From DASPLH01 sp035627675 (lineage in GTDB: Bacteria > Acidobacteriota > Terriglobia > Terriglobales > Acidobacteriaceae), in NCBI GenBank assembly GCA_035627675.1, contig DASPLH010000141.1:1-6645 (forward strand): a DNA stretch of 6,645 nt, given 5' to 3'. Within the stretch, counting starts at the first letter, position 1, and each line of letters starts with the position of its first letter. Below are positions 1 to 6,642 of the stretch, piece by piece. A program made the translations under genes and the position numbers. Below the pieces are notes generated by a model. That model was not told where the DNA came from. It saw only the letters and a list, made by a program, of their open reading frames with translations, and ran no database searches.

Positions 1-191
1 GAGGCGTCGATGAACACGACAAACTCGGCCTCCGAGATCGGCTGTGCCAGCTCCATGTTGAGTTGCTGGCACTCGACGAACTCAGCATCAGTGCCTGCGA
101 GCTGTTCGCGCAGGGCACGGACGGCCAGCAAGCCAACCCCATCGTCGCTGCGAAGCGGATTGCCATATCCGATTACCAGCACGCGAGCCAT
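1..191 (-). CDS. hoxW: [NiFe]-hydrogenase maturation endopeptidase, HoxW/HycI type (partial, C-terminus off the left edge)
   Basis: Only the first 63 residues are in the window; the frame stays open to the edge. The translation begins MARVLVIGYGNPLRSDDGVG, the signature of the HycI/HybD/HoxW peptidase family (G-x-GN-x-L-x-x-DDG-x-G). Asp16 and Asp62 (in VVFIDA) sit at the positions of two of the three metal/nickel-sensing ligands known in HycI; the third, a histidine near residue 90, lies outside the window. The family clips the C-terminal peptide from the hydrogenase large subunit once nickel is inserted. Its position just after hoxH, on the same strand, makes HoxH the obvious substrate. The ATG at 189-191 is preceded by AGAGG (196-200) four bases upstream. 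A long hairpin separates it from hoxH. The symbol is by context; the family call is secure. Confidence 0.9.
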   Translation of the reverse strand, partial: MARVLVIGYGNPLRSDDGVGLLAVRALREQLAGTDAEFVECQQLNMELAQPISEAEFVVFIDA

Positions 192-206
192 GTGACCTCT
201 GAAAAG

Positions 207-240
207 CTGTGTCCCGCGCAGCACTCTGCGCGGGACACAG
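207..240 (-). terminator. Perfect 15-bp hairpin between hoxH and hoxW, terminator- or attenuator-like
   Basis: CTGTGTCCCGCGCAG (207-221) is exactly complementary to 226-240 across a 4-nt loop (222-225). In the minus-strand transcript the stem starts 11 nt after the hoxH stop and is followed by CTTTTC, then by the hoxW Shine-Dalgarno (196-200) and start (191). A GC-rich stem plus a short U run resembles an intrinsic terminator, but four U residues is a short tract. It may instead act as a partial terminator or as a 3' stabiliser of the hoxEFUYH message, making protease output lower than that of the structural subunits. The structure is seen directly; its function is inferred. Confidence 0.65.
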
Positions 241-251
241 GGCGAAACAGG

Positions 252-1673
252 TTAACCCCTTCTCATCGTGTCGAGCAATCCACCATCCGGCCCGCGCAAC
301 TCGATGGCCAGCGGCATCTGACCGGCCGCGTGCGTAGAGCAGCTCAAGCAGGGATCGAAGGCGCGAACCACGGCTTCCACGCGGTTGAGCATGCCTTCCT
401 CGAGCTTGTTGGCATGCACGAAATGGCGCGCCACCTGGAGGACTCCCTTGTTGATCGCCAGGTTGTTGTGCCCGGTGGCGATGACGAGGTTGGCCGAGGT
501 GATCAGTCCATTCTCATCAATCTTGTAGTGATGGATGAGCGTGCCGCGCGGTGCTTCCACGATGCCGACGCCCTCGAAGTTGTTGGGCTCGGCGAAGGCG
601 CGCACGTGCTTGCTGAGGATGTTGGGGTCCTCGAGCAGTTGCTGCATGCGCTCCACGCCGAACAGCATCTCGATCAGGCGGGCGTAGTGGTAGTAGAACG
701 ACGCCAGCACGGTGTGGCGCTCCAGCTCGCGGAACTCGGCGAGTTCCTCGTCCGCCAGCGGAGTGCCGGCCGTGCGGCACATGTTCAGGCGTGCCAGCGG
801 GCCGACGCGGTAGATGCCGTCAGGATAGCCCGCAGGCTTGTAGTACGTGGACTTCAGGTACGAGTCGGAGTTTACGGACTCGCCGATGTAGTCCTGGTAG
901 TTTTCGCCCGTGATGTGGTCGGCGACGATGCCGCCGGTGGAATCGATGATGCGGATCCAGCCGTTGTAGACCGAGAACTCGCCTTCATCGTTGGTCATGG
1001 CCATGAACATCGTCGGGAAGTTCGCGAACGTGCGGATCTCGGTCCGGAACTTCTCGATGTTGGCCTTGAACCACTGCAGACTGCGATGGAGGATCTGGAT
1101 CGCCTCCGGTATGGTGGCGAGGATCTCATCGCGGCGGGCCACCGTGAGCGGCTCGCTGACGCCGCCCGGCACGATCCAGCCGGGATGAATGCGGCGGCCG
1201 CCGAGCGTCTCGATGATGTGCTGGCCGAACTGACGTAAACGAATTCCATCGCGCGCCATCGCCGGATTGCGCTGAAGCAAGCCGAGGATGTTGCGCGTGG
1301 CGGGATCGGCGTCCATGCCGAGGAGCAGGTCGGGCGACGACAGGTGGAAGAAGCTCAGCGCGTGCGACTGCACGAGCTGGGCGAGATTCATGATGCGGCG
1401 CAACTTCTCGCCGGTCTCGGGAATCCTCACGGCCATGATGGAGTCGCACGCCTTCGACGACGCCAGCAGGTGGCTGGTCGGGCAGATACCGCAGATGCGC
1501 GCCATGAGGGCCGGCATCTCGGCGAACGGCCGTCCGTCGCAGATCTTTTCGAAGCCGCGAACCTGCGTGACGTGGAAACGCGCGTCCTGCACTTCGCCGC
1601 GATCGTTGGTCTGCAGCGTGATCTTGGCGTGTCCTTCGATTCGGGTAACAGGTTCAATGGTTAGTTTTGGCAT
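252..1673 (-). CDS. hoxH: NAD-linked [NiFe]-hydrogenase large (catalytic) subunit HoxH, group 3d
   Basis: 473 residues, a normal length for HoxH. It carries the Ni-Fe(CN)2(CO) site that splits or makes H2 in the cytoplasm. The N-terminus has the EPVTRIEGHAKI motif (residues 7-18). The first nickel motif, RICGICPTSH, is at 59-68 (Cys61, Cys64). The second, DPCLSCSTH, is at 440-448 (Cys442, Cys445). After His448 comes a 25-residue tail beginning AAGQMPL, the peptide expected to be removed by the maturation protease encoded next door. The start at 1671-1673 is chosen because the family begins at this MPKLTIEPVTRIEGH and because GGAG (in TAGGAGC, overlapping the hoxY stop) lies 7-8 nt upstream; the frame stays open to 1799, but that stretch lies within hoxY. 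Resemblance is to cyanobacterial-type bidirectional HoxH. No key residue is missing. Confidence 0.97.
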   Translation of the reverse strand: MPKLTIEPVTRIEGHAKITLQTNDRGEVQDARFHVTQVRGFEKICDGRPFAEMPALMARICGICPTSHLLASSKACDSIMAVRIPETGEKLRRIMNLAQLVQSHALSFFHLSSPDLLLGMDADPATRNILGLLQRNPAMARDGIRLRQFGQHIIETLGGRRIHPGWIVPGGVSEPLTVARRDEILATIPEAIQILHRSLQWFKANIEKFRTEIRTFANFPTMFMAMTNDEGEFSVYNGWIRIIDSTGGIVADHITGENYQDYIGESVNSDSYLKSTYYKPAGYPDGIYRVGPLARLNMCRTAGTPLADEELAEFRELERHTVLASFYYHYARLIEMLFGVERMQQLLEDPNILSKHVRAFAEPNNFEGVGIVEAPRGTLIHHYKIDENGLITSANLVIATGHNNLAINKGVLQVARHFVHANKLEEGMLNRVEAVVRAFDPCLSCSTHAAGQMPLAIELRGPDGGLLDTMRRG

Positions 1674-1680
1674 GTCATTG

Positions 1681-1685
1681 CTCCT
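1681..1685 (-). promoter_or_regulatory. hoxH ribosome-binding site overlapping the hoxY stop codon
   Basis: On the minus strand hoxY ends TAG and the text reads TAGGAGCAATGACATG, so the AGGAG core uses the last two bases of the hoxY stop. The spacing of 7 nt to the hoxH ATG at 1673 is good. It fixes the hoxH start and implies that ribosomes finishing hoxY can re-initiate directly on hoxH, matching small and large subunit synthesis. Confidence 0.75.
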
Positions 1686-2217
1686 ATGCTCCGAACCGTG
1701 AGGCCATCGCGGTGTTCGGGATTCGGCCTTCGAGCAGTTCTGCGATGACGTAAAAGATCGTTTTCGCCGACGGCGGACACCCCGGCACGAACACGTCAAC
1801 CTTCACGAGTTCGTGAACCGGCCGCACCTTGTTGCACAGCTTGGGCACGACCTGGTCGGGAACCTTCTTGTTGACCGTTGCGTTCTCATCGTAGGCGCGC
1901 GAGAGCACCTGCTCGAGCGGGAAGACGTCGCGCATGGACGGCACGTTGCCGGTCACGGCGCAGTCGCCGAGCGAGACAAGGATCTTCGTATTGGCGCGGA
2001 TGATCCCGATCTTGTGCAGGTCCTCTTCGTTGCTGATGGCGCCCTCGACGAGCGTGACATCAACGTTCTCTGGGAAGACCTTGGCGTCGACCAGCGGGCT
2101 GTACACGAGTTCGATCTTGTCCGCGATCTCGATCAGCTTTTCATCGATGTCGAGCAACGACATGTGGCAGCCGGAGCAGCCGTCGAGCCAGACGGTTGCG
2201 ATTCTTGCTTTGCTCAT
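1684..2217 (-). CDS. hoxY: NAD-linked [NiFe]-hydrogenase small subunit HoxY
   Basis: 177 residues, the short form typical of group 3d small subunits, with no Tat signal and no C-terminal domain for medial or distal clusters, so a cytoplasmic protein. It passes electrons between the Ni-Fe site in HoxH and the diaphorase module through one proximal [4Fe-4S] cluster. The four ligands are visible: Cys14 and Cys17 in DGCSGCHMS, Cys86 in SLGDCAVTGN and Cys147 in VPGCPPS. Cys128 is extra and probably not a ligand. The start at 2215-2217 forms an ATGA overlap with the hoxU stop and is preceded by a strong GGGAGGG (2224-2230) six bases upstream, inside the last codons of hoxU. A longer in-frame version reaching 2340 would lie within hoxU and lacks family resemblance. 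It ends in TAG 10 nt before hoxH. Confidence 0.96.
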   Translation of the reverse strand: MSKARIATVWLDGCSGCHMSLLDIDEKLIEIADKIELVYSPLVDAKVFPENVDVTLVEGAISNEEDLHKIGIIRANTKILVSLGDCAVTGNVPSMRDVFPLEQVLSRAYDENATVNKKVPDQVVPKLCNKVRPVHELVKVDVFVPGCPPSAKTIFYVIAELLEGRIPNTAMASRFGA

Positions 2218-2936
2218 CGTTGTCCCTCCCGCATCAACGACAGGTAGGGCAGGAACTGGCGGCGTTTTTGCATTTCGCCGGCAGACTTGCCTTTCTCGGA
2301 GAGAGCGCCGGTGGGGCAAACGTGAACGCACTTGCCGCATCCGGTGCAGGTCTCGCTATCACCCCAAGCGCCGTTGAGATCGTTGACGACACGGGCGTTT
2401 TCGCCGCGGCCGTGGAGATCCCACACGTGCGCTCCTTCGACCTCGTGGCAGACGCGCACACACCGCGTACAGAGAATGCAGCGGTTGTGATCGGCCACGA
2501 AGCGCGGATGCGACGCATCGACGGGCATCCACGGGTGACGGTAGGGAACGGTGATGTGCGTGACGCCAAGCTTCTGCGCCAGCGCCTGCAAATCGCAGTG
2601 TCCGTTGGTAACGCAGACGGAGCAGATGTGGTTGCGCTCGCTGAAGAGCAGCTCCAGGATCATCTTGCGGTAGTCCTGGAGGCGCTCGCTGTTGACGGTC
2701 ACTTCCATGCCGTCATGCACCCGGGTGACACAGGCGGGTTGCAGCTTCTTGCTGCCCTTGATCTCAACAATGCAAAGGCGGCAAGCGCCGATTTCGGAGA
2801 GACCGTCCAGTTCACAGAGCGTGGGAATGAAAATGCCATTCTCGCGCGCGACCTCGAGGATCGTCTGATCGACGCGGGCACCGCACTGCTTGCCATCGAT
2901 CAGCAGGGTTGTGATGTCAGTCGTTGTCCTGGTCAT
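2214..2936 (-). CDS. hoxU: Diaphorase iron-sulfur subunit HoxU (NuoG N-terminal-like)
   Basis: 240 residues, normal for HoxU. It bridges HoxF and HoxY as an electron wire. Domains in order: a plant-type [2Fe-2S] ferredoxin fold with Cys41, Cys52, Cys55 and Cys69; a His-Cys [4Fe-4S] motif at 103-114 with His103, Cys105, Cys108 and Cys114 (NHICSVCVTNGHC, with the close H-x-C spacing I associate with HoxU rather than complex I NuoG); then two [4Fe-4S] motifs, Cys153/156/159/163 (CILCTRCVRVC) and Cys197/200/203/207 (CTGCGKCVHVC). The large molybdopterin-like domain of NuoG is absent, as expected for HoxU. The start at 2934-2936 overlaps the hoxF stop as ATGA, with only a weak GGGGGTAGG upstream, so translation is probably coupled to hoxF. 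The stop overlaps hoxY in the same way. Confidence 0.96.
   Translation of the reverse strand: MTRTTTDITTLLIDGKQCGARVDQTILEVARENGIFIPTLCELDGLSEIGACRLCIVEIKGSKKLQPACVTRVHDGMEVTVNSERLQDYRKMILELLFSERNHICSVCVTNGHCDLQALAQKLGVTHITVPYRHPWMPVDASHPRFVADHNRCILCTRCVRVCHEVEGAHVWDLHGRGENARVVNDLNGAWGDSETCTGCGKCVHVCPTGALSEKGKSAGEMQKRRQFLPYLSLMREGQR
2224..2230 (-). promoter_or_regulatory. hoxY ribosome-binding site inside the 3' end of hoxU
   Basis: GGGAGGG on the minus strand lies 6 nt before the hoxY ATG and falls within the codons of the last HoxU residues (REGQR). It is the strongest Shine-Dalgarno at the three ATGA junctions in this operon. It supports the 2217 start and independent loading of ribosomes on the hydrogenase module in addition to coupling from hoxU. 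Confidence 0.65.
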
Positions 2937-4594
2937 GCACCTACCCCCGCGGCCTTCCCGGCCGGCAGACAGGTACCCGCTTCGCAGGTCTTGTCGTGGA
3001 TGTGTTTCGCGTACTCGTCACGGAAGTAGCGCAACGTGGTCGAAACCGGGTTCGGCGCCGACTGGCCGAGCCCGCAGAGGCTGGTCTGGCGCACCATATC
3101 GGTGAGACGCTCCAGCAGTTCGAGATCGCTGTCGGAAGCCGTGCCCTCGGTGATCTTCTGCAGGAGATCGAACATGTGCGCCGTGCCTACACGGCACGGG
3201 ACGCACTTGCCGCAGGACTCGGACATGCAGAAGTCCATGAAGTACTTGGCGACGTCCACCATGCACGAGGTCTCGTCCATGACGATCATGCCGCCGGAGC
3301 CCATGATGGAGCCCACGCCGGCCAGCGACTCGTAGTCGACCGGCATGTCGAGATACTGATCGGGAACGCATCCGCCGGAAGGACCGCCGGTCTGCACGGC
3401 TTTGAACTTACGGCCGTCGGGGATGCCGCCACCGAGCTTGAAAACGATGTCGCGCAGCGACACGCCCATCGGAACTTCGATCAGGCCGGTGTTGTTGACG
3501 CGTCCGGCAAGCGCGAAGACCTTCGTGCCCTTGCTCTTCTCGGTTCCGATGGCGGCGTACCAGTCGCCACCTTTCTTTAGAATGGGCGCGATGTTGGCGA
3601 AGGTCTCGACGTTGTTGATCAGCGTCGGTTCGCCCCAGAGTCCCTCCTGGGCAGGGAACGGCGGGCGCGGACGCGGCGTGCCGCGATTTCCTTCGATGGA
3701 GGAAATCAGTGCCGTTTCCTCGCCGCAGACGAACGCTCCGGCTCCGAGACGGACTTCCACGCGGAAACTGAACTGCGTGTCGGCGATGTCGTTGCCGAGC
3801 ACTCCAATGTGCTCGGCGGCGCGGATCGCCATGCGCAGGCGCTTCACTGCCAGCGGATACTCCGCGCGGCAGTAAATGTAGCCCCGGCTCGCGCCGACGG
3901 CGTAGGCCGCAATGGCCATGCCTTCGAGCACGCGGTGCGGATCGCTCTCGAGCACGCTGCGATCCATGAACGCGCCGGGGTCCCCTTCGTCGGCGTTGCA
4001 GATGACGTACTTGAGCTTCTTCGCCGAGGCCTTGGCGACCGTGGTCCACTTCAGGCCGGTCGGGAAGCCCGCGCCGCCGCGTCCGCGAAGGCCGCTGCGG
4101 GTGACCTGCTCGATGACCTGCAGCGGCGTCATGCCGGTGATGGCATCGAACAGCGCCTGGTAGCCGCCGGCTGCGATGTAGTCCTCGATACGCTCGGGGT
4201 CGATCTCGCCCGAGTTTTCGAGCACGATCTTTTTCTGGCCGGTGAAGAACGGAATCTTCGGGTCGAGCGCAATGGCCGGCTGTACGGGCTTGTTCTCGAC
4301 GACGCTGTCGAGGATGGCCGGAGCGTCCAGCGCGGTGACGTTCTGGTACATCTTGCTGTTGTGGTCGGCTGAGACCAGCGGGCCGGCGGCGCAGAGACCC
4401 ATGCAGCCGACGCCCTTCACCTTGCAGCAGTTCTCCAGCCCACGATGTTTGACTTCTTTTTCGAGCGCAGTCTTCACCTCGTCAGAGTGCGAAGACAGGC
4501 AACTGGCAGCGGTGCAGACCTTGATGGTGTGCTCGAAGCTCTCAGTGTTGCTCTGCTCGATCTGTGCTATGCGATCCAGTTCTTCGTGGTTCAT
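2933..4594 (-). CDS. hoxF: Diaphorase NAD(H)/FMN-binding subunit HoxF (NuoF-like)
   Basis: 553 residues. This subunit exchanges electrons with NAD(P)(H) through FMN. Residues about 23-90 form a thioredoxin-like [2Fe-2S] domain with complete ligands Cys27/Cys32 (CTAASC) and Cys64/Cys68 (CMGLC). The NuoF core follows: glycine-rich GRGGAGFPTG at 171-180 (FMN/NADH site), NADEGDPGAF at 200-209, the SLBB region, then the [4Fe-4S] motif ESCGKCVPCR with Cys461, Cys464 and Cys467, and Cys507 in SLCGLG. The protein ends soon after a C-x4-C pair (Cys537, Cys542, in KTCEAGTC) without the C-terminal 2x[4Fe-4S] ferredoxin domain seen in HydB-type relatives. The start at 4592-4594 makes an ATGA overlap with hoxE; the frame is open to 4852, but that part lies inside hoxE and does not resemble the family. 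Confidence 0.96.
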   Translation of the reverse strand: MNHEELDRIAQIEQSNTESFEHTIKVCTAASCLSSHSDEVKTALEKEVKHRGLENCCKVKGVGCMGLCAAGPLVSADHNSKMYQNVTALDAPAILDSVVENKPVQPAIALDPKIPFFTGQKKIVLENSGEIDPERIEDYIAAGGYQALFDAITGMTPLQVIEQVTRSGLRGRGGAGFPTGLKWTTVAKASAKKLKYVICNADEGDPGAFMDRSVLESDPHRVLEGMAIAAYAVGASRGYIYCRAEYPLAVKRLRMAIRAAEHIGVLGNDIADTQFSFRVEVRLGAGAFVCGEETALISSIEGNRGTPRPRPPFPAQEGLWGEPTLINNVETFANIAPILKKGGDWYAAIGTEKSKGTKVFALAGRVNNTGLIEVPMGVSLRDIVFKLGGGIPDGRKFKAVQTGGPSGGCVPDQYLDMPVDYESLAGVGSIMGSGGMIVMDETSCMVDVAKYFMDFCMSESCGKCVPCRVGTAHMFDLLQKITEGTASDSDLELLERLTDMVRQTSLCGLGQSAPNPVSTTLRYFRDEYAKHIHDKTCEAGTCLPAGKAAGVGA

Positions 4595-5118
4595 GCGCCC
4601 GCCCCTGTGGTTGTGGTCGGAAGCTTGCGATACTGACGCACACGTTCCTTGATTTGCTCGTTGGTCACCTTGCCCGCAACTTCGCCGTCGTAGACGACGG
4701 CCGGCGCAAGACCACAGGCGCCGAGACAACGGGCGGTGAGCAGCGAGACCTTGCCATCGGGCGTGGTCTCGCCCGGCTTGATGCCAGCTTCTTCCTCCAC
4801 CGCCTTGAGCAGACCGGGAGCACCCTTGATGTAGCAAGCGGTTCCAGTGCAAACGACGCAGGCGTGTTCGCCCGGCGGTTTCATGGTGAAGAAGTGGTAG
4901 AAGGTCGCGACTCCGTACACTTTGCTGTACGGAATCTTCAGAGATTCGGCGACAAAGCGGAGTGCTTCGTCTGTCAGGAAACCAAAGCTCTCCTGCACGG
5001 TGTGCAGTACCTCGATGAGCGCGAAGGGCGCATAACCATGACGCCGCATCGTGCCTTCAACGATCTTCCAGCGACGGTCGCTGGAAGGCGGTGTGGCCTT
5101 GGCTGAGAAGCCCAGCAT
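4591..5118 (-). CDS. hoxE: Diaphorase [2Fe-2S] subunit HoxE (NuoE-like)
   Basis: 175 residues, typical for HoxE/NuoE. A helical N-terminal part (FALIEVLHTVQESFGFL, then YSKVYGVATFYHFF, a NuoE hallmark) is followed by a thioredoxin-like [2Fe-2S] domain with Cys90/Cys95 (CTGTAC) and Cys131/Cys135 (CLGAC). HoxE is thought to help transfer electrons between the diaphorase and other partners such as ferredoxin, and distinguishes the HoxEFUYH form from the HoxFUYH form of Ralstonia. It is the first gene of the tight hox cluster. The start at 5116-5118 is backed by AAGGAGG (5124-5130) five bases upstream, the best Shine-Dalgarno in the window. Its stop overlaps hoxF (ATGA). The C-terminus ends in a low-complexity TTTTGAGA. 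Confidence 0.95.
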   Translation of the reverse strand: MLGFSAKATPPSSDRRWKIVEGTMRRHGYAPFALIEVLHTVQESFGFLTDEALRFVAESLKIPYSKVYGVATFYHFFTMKPPGEHACVVCTGTACYIKGAPGLLKAVEEEAGIKPGETTPDGKVSLLTARCLGACGLAPAVVYDGEVAGKVTNEQIKERVRQYRKLPTTTTGAGA

Positions 5119-5121
5119 GAG

Positions 5122-5138
5122 TACCTCCTTGCGGAGTA
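5122..5138 (-). promoter_or_regulatory. hoxE ribosome-binding site within a small GNRA-loop hairpin
   Basis: On the minus strand the leader reads TACTCCGCAAGGAGGTA just before the start. CTCC (5133-5136) can pair with GGAG (5125-5128) across a GCAA tetraloop, and the flanking TA/TA can pair across one bulged G, so the Shine-Dalgarno (AAGGAGG, 5124-5130) is partly within the stem. The pairing is visible directly; any effect on translation is inferred, and so short a stem may be only marginally stable. Confidence 0.5.
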
Positions 5139-5140
5139 AA

Positions 5141-5160
5141 GCGCCGCTGTAAAACGGCGC
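5141..5160 (-). promoter_or_regulatory. GC hairpin in the hoxE leader
   Basis: GCGCCG (5141-5146) pairs with CGGCGC (5155-5160) over an 8-nt loop. On the minus strand it is followed by TTTACT and then by the hairpin that holds the hoxE ribosome-binding site. It could be a weak attenuator or simply a leader structure; the U run is too short to call it a terminator. Confidence 0.35.
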
Positions 5161-5452
5161 ACGTGGACACGGTGCTGGAGCTTTGGGAAAGGGCGGGCTG
5201 GCGCGAAGAAGAAAACCTATGACGATGATGATTACGCGTCGTGAGGGCCTGAATGGGACCCACGTCTGCTACGCACTTCCGGTATACCCCAGCGGATCAC
5301 AACCGGACGTTTACAAGTGTAGGAACTGGGGAGAACGGTAGATGTGACGAACCTCACTCTGCTTGGTGCGGGACTCAGTGTGCGCAACAGCACAGGTTCG
5401 CGAGCAGGGCCGGGACAAAAGGTTCGAGACTGCGCCTTCGCTTTGGGATGGA

Positions 5453-5563
5453 CCCCACTTTGCTGCGCCTGCGGCTCCGCAGATGTGGGGCACCCGGCGC
5501 GGGCGAGACGCCCGCGCCACACCCTCTCATCGGCAACCCACATCTGCCTGCGGCAGATGTGGG
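5453..5563. repeat. Cluster of three GC-rich palindromes downstream of hypE
   Basis: Three adjacent hairpins are visible. The first pairs CCCCAC (5453-5458) with GTGGGG (5485-5490) and, inside it, CTGCG (5463-5467) with CGCAG (5478-5482). The second is perfect: GGCGCGGGCG (5496-5505), loop AGA, complement 5509-5518. The third is perfect: CCCACATCTGCC (5537-5548), loop TGC, complement 5552-5563. An 11-base word, GCAGATGTGGG, appears at 5479-5489 and 5553-5563 and inverted at 5537-5547, so the outer arms can pair in alternative ways. No U tract follows on either strand, so these look more like dispersed REP-type intergenic elements than a canonical terminator, though they could help end or stabilise the hypE message. 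Confidence 0.6.
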
Positions 5564-5576
5564 CACCTGCAGCTGA

Positions 5577-6629
<1,053 letters not shown>

Positions 6630-6637
6630 TTACTTCG

Positions 6638-6642
6638 CTCCT
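6638..6642 (-). promoter_or_regulatory. hypE ribosome-binding site
   Basis: AGGAG on the minus strand, 8 nt before the hypE ATG. The intervening bases end in TAA immediately before the ATG. This TAA could also be the stop of a preceding gene such as another hyp gene, but only 16 bases are visible, so that cannot be decided here. Confidence 0.65.

Larger units (their letters stand above)
5119..5576. other. 458-bp intergenic region between hypE and hoxE
   Basis: This is the only long non-coding stretch. The part next to hoxE (5119-5160) holds a strong Shine-Dalgarno and two small hairpins; the part next to hypE (about 5453-5563) holds a cluster of GC-rich inverted repeats. Between them (5161-5452) I see no convincing gene: the open frames on both strands lack a family signature and are rich in Arg, Ser, Pro and Cys, as shadow frames are. 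I could not find a sigma-70 pair with proper spacing or a sigma-54 site, though the hox promoter most likely lies here, since this is the only space upstream of hoxE. Confidence 0.6.

Noticed and set aside
63..1238. 391-codon open frame on the plus strand opposite hoxW and hoxH
   Set aside because: It is antisense to hoxH, whose nickel motifs and full length are unambiguous. The translation is Ala/Arg/Val/Asp-rich without any family motif, as expected from the third-codon-position GC bias of the true gene. The same reasoning removes the plus-strand frames opposite hoxY, hoxU, hoxF, hoxE and hypE.
1674..2340. Extended N-termini for hoxH (to 1799) and hoxY (to 2340)
   Set aside because: Both extensions overlap the preceding gene's coding sequence in another frame. 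Good Shine-Dalgarno sequences and family-typical N-termini support 1673 and 2217.
4595..4852. Extended N-terminus for hoxF using an upstream start
   Set aside because: The added 86 residues lie wholly within hoxE in another frame and are of low-quality composition. The 4594 start gives the ATGA overlap and a family-like N-terminus.
2214..5118. Identification as respiratory complex I (NuoE, F, G)
   Set aside because: The genes adjoin HoxY and HoxH. HoxU lacks the NuoG C-terminal domain and has the close H-x-C motif, and HoxF has the extra N-terminal [2Fe-2S] domain. No membrane subunit is present.
5161..5340. Sigma-70 promoter for hoxE (TTGTGA or TTGTAA near TATACC on the minus strand)
   Set aside because: The spacings between these hexamers are about 10 and 24 nt, not near 17, so no promoter call is justified.
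5453..5563. Possible CRISPR-like repeats
   Set aside because: The repeated word is only 11 bases, occurs in both orientations, and has no regular spacing or unique spacers.
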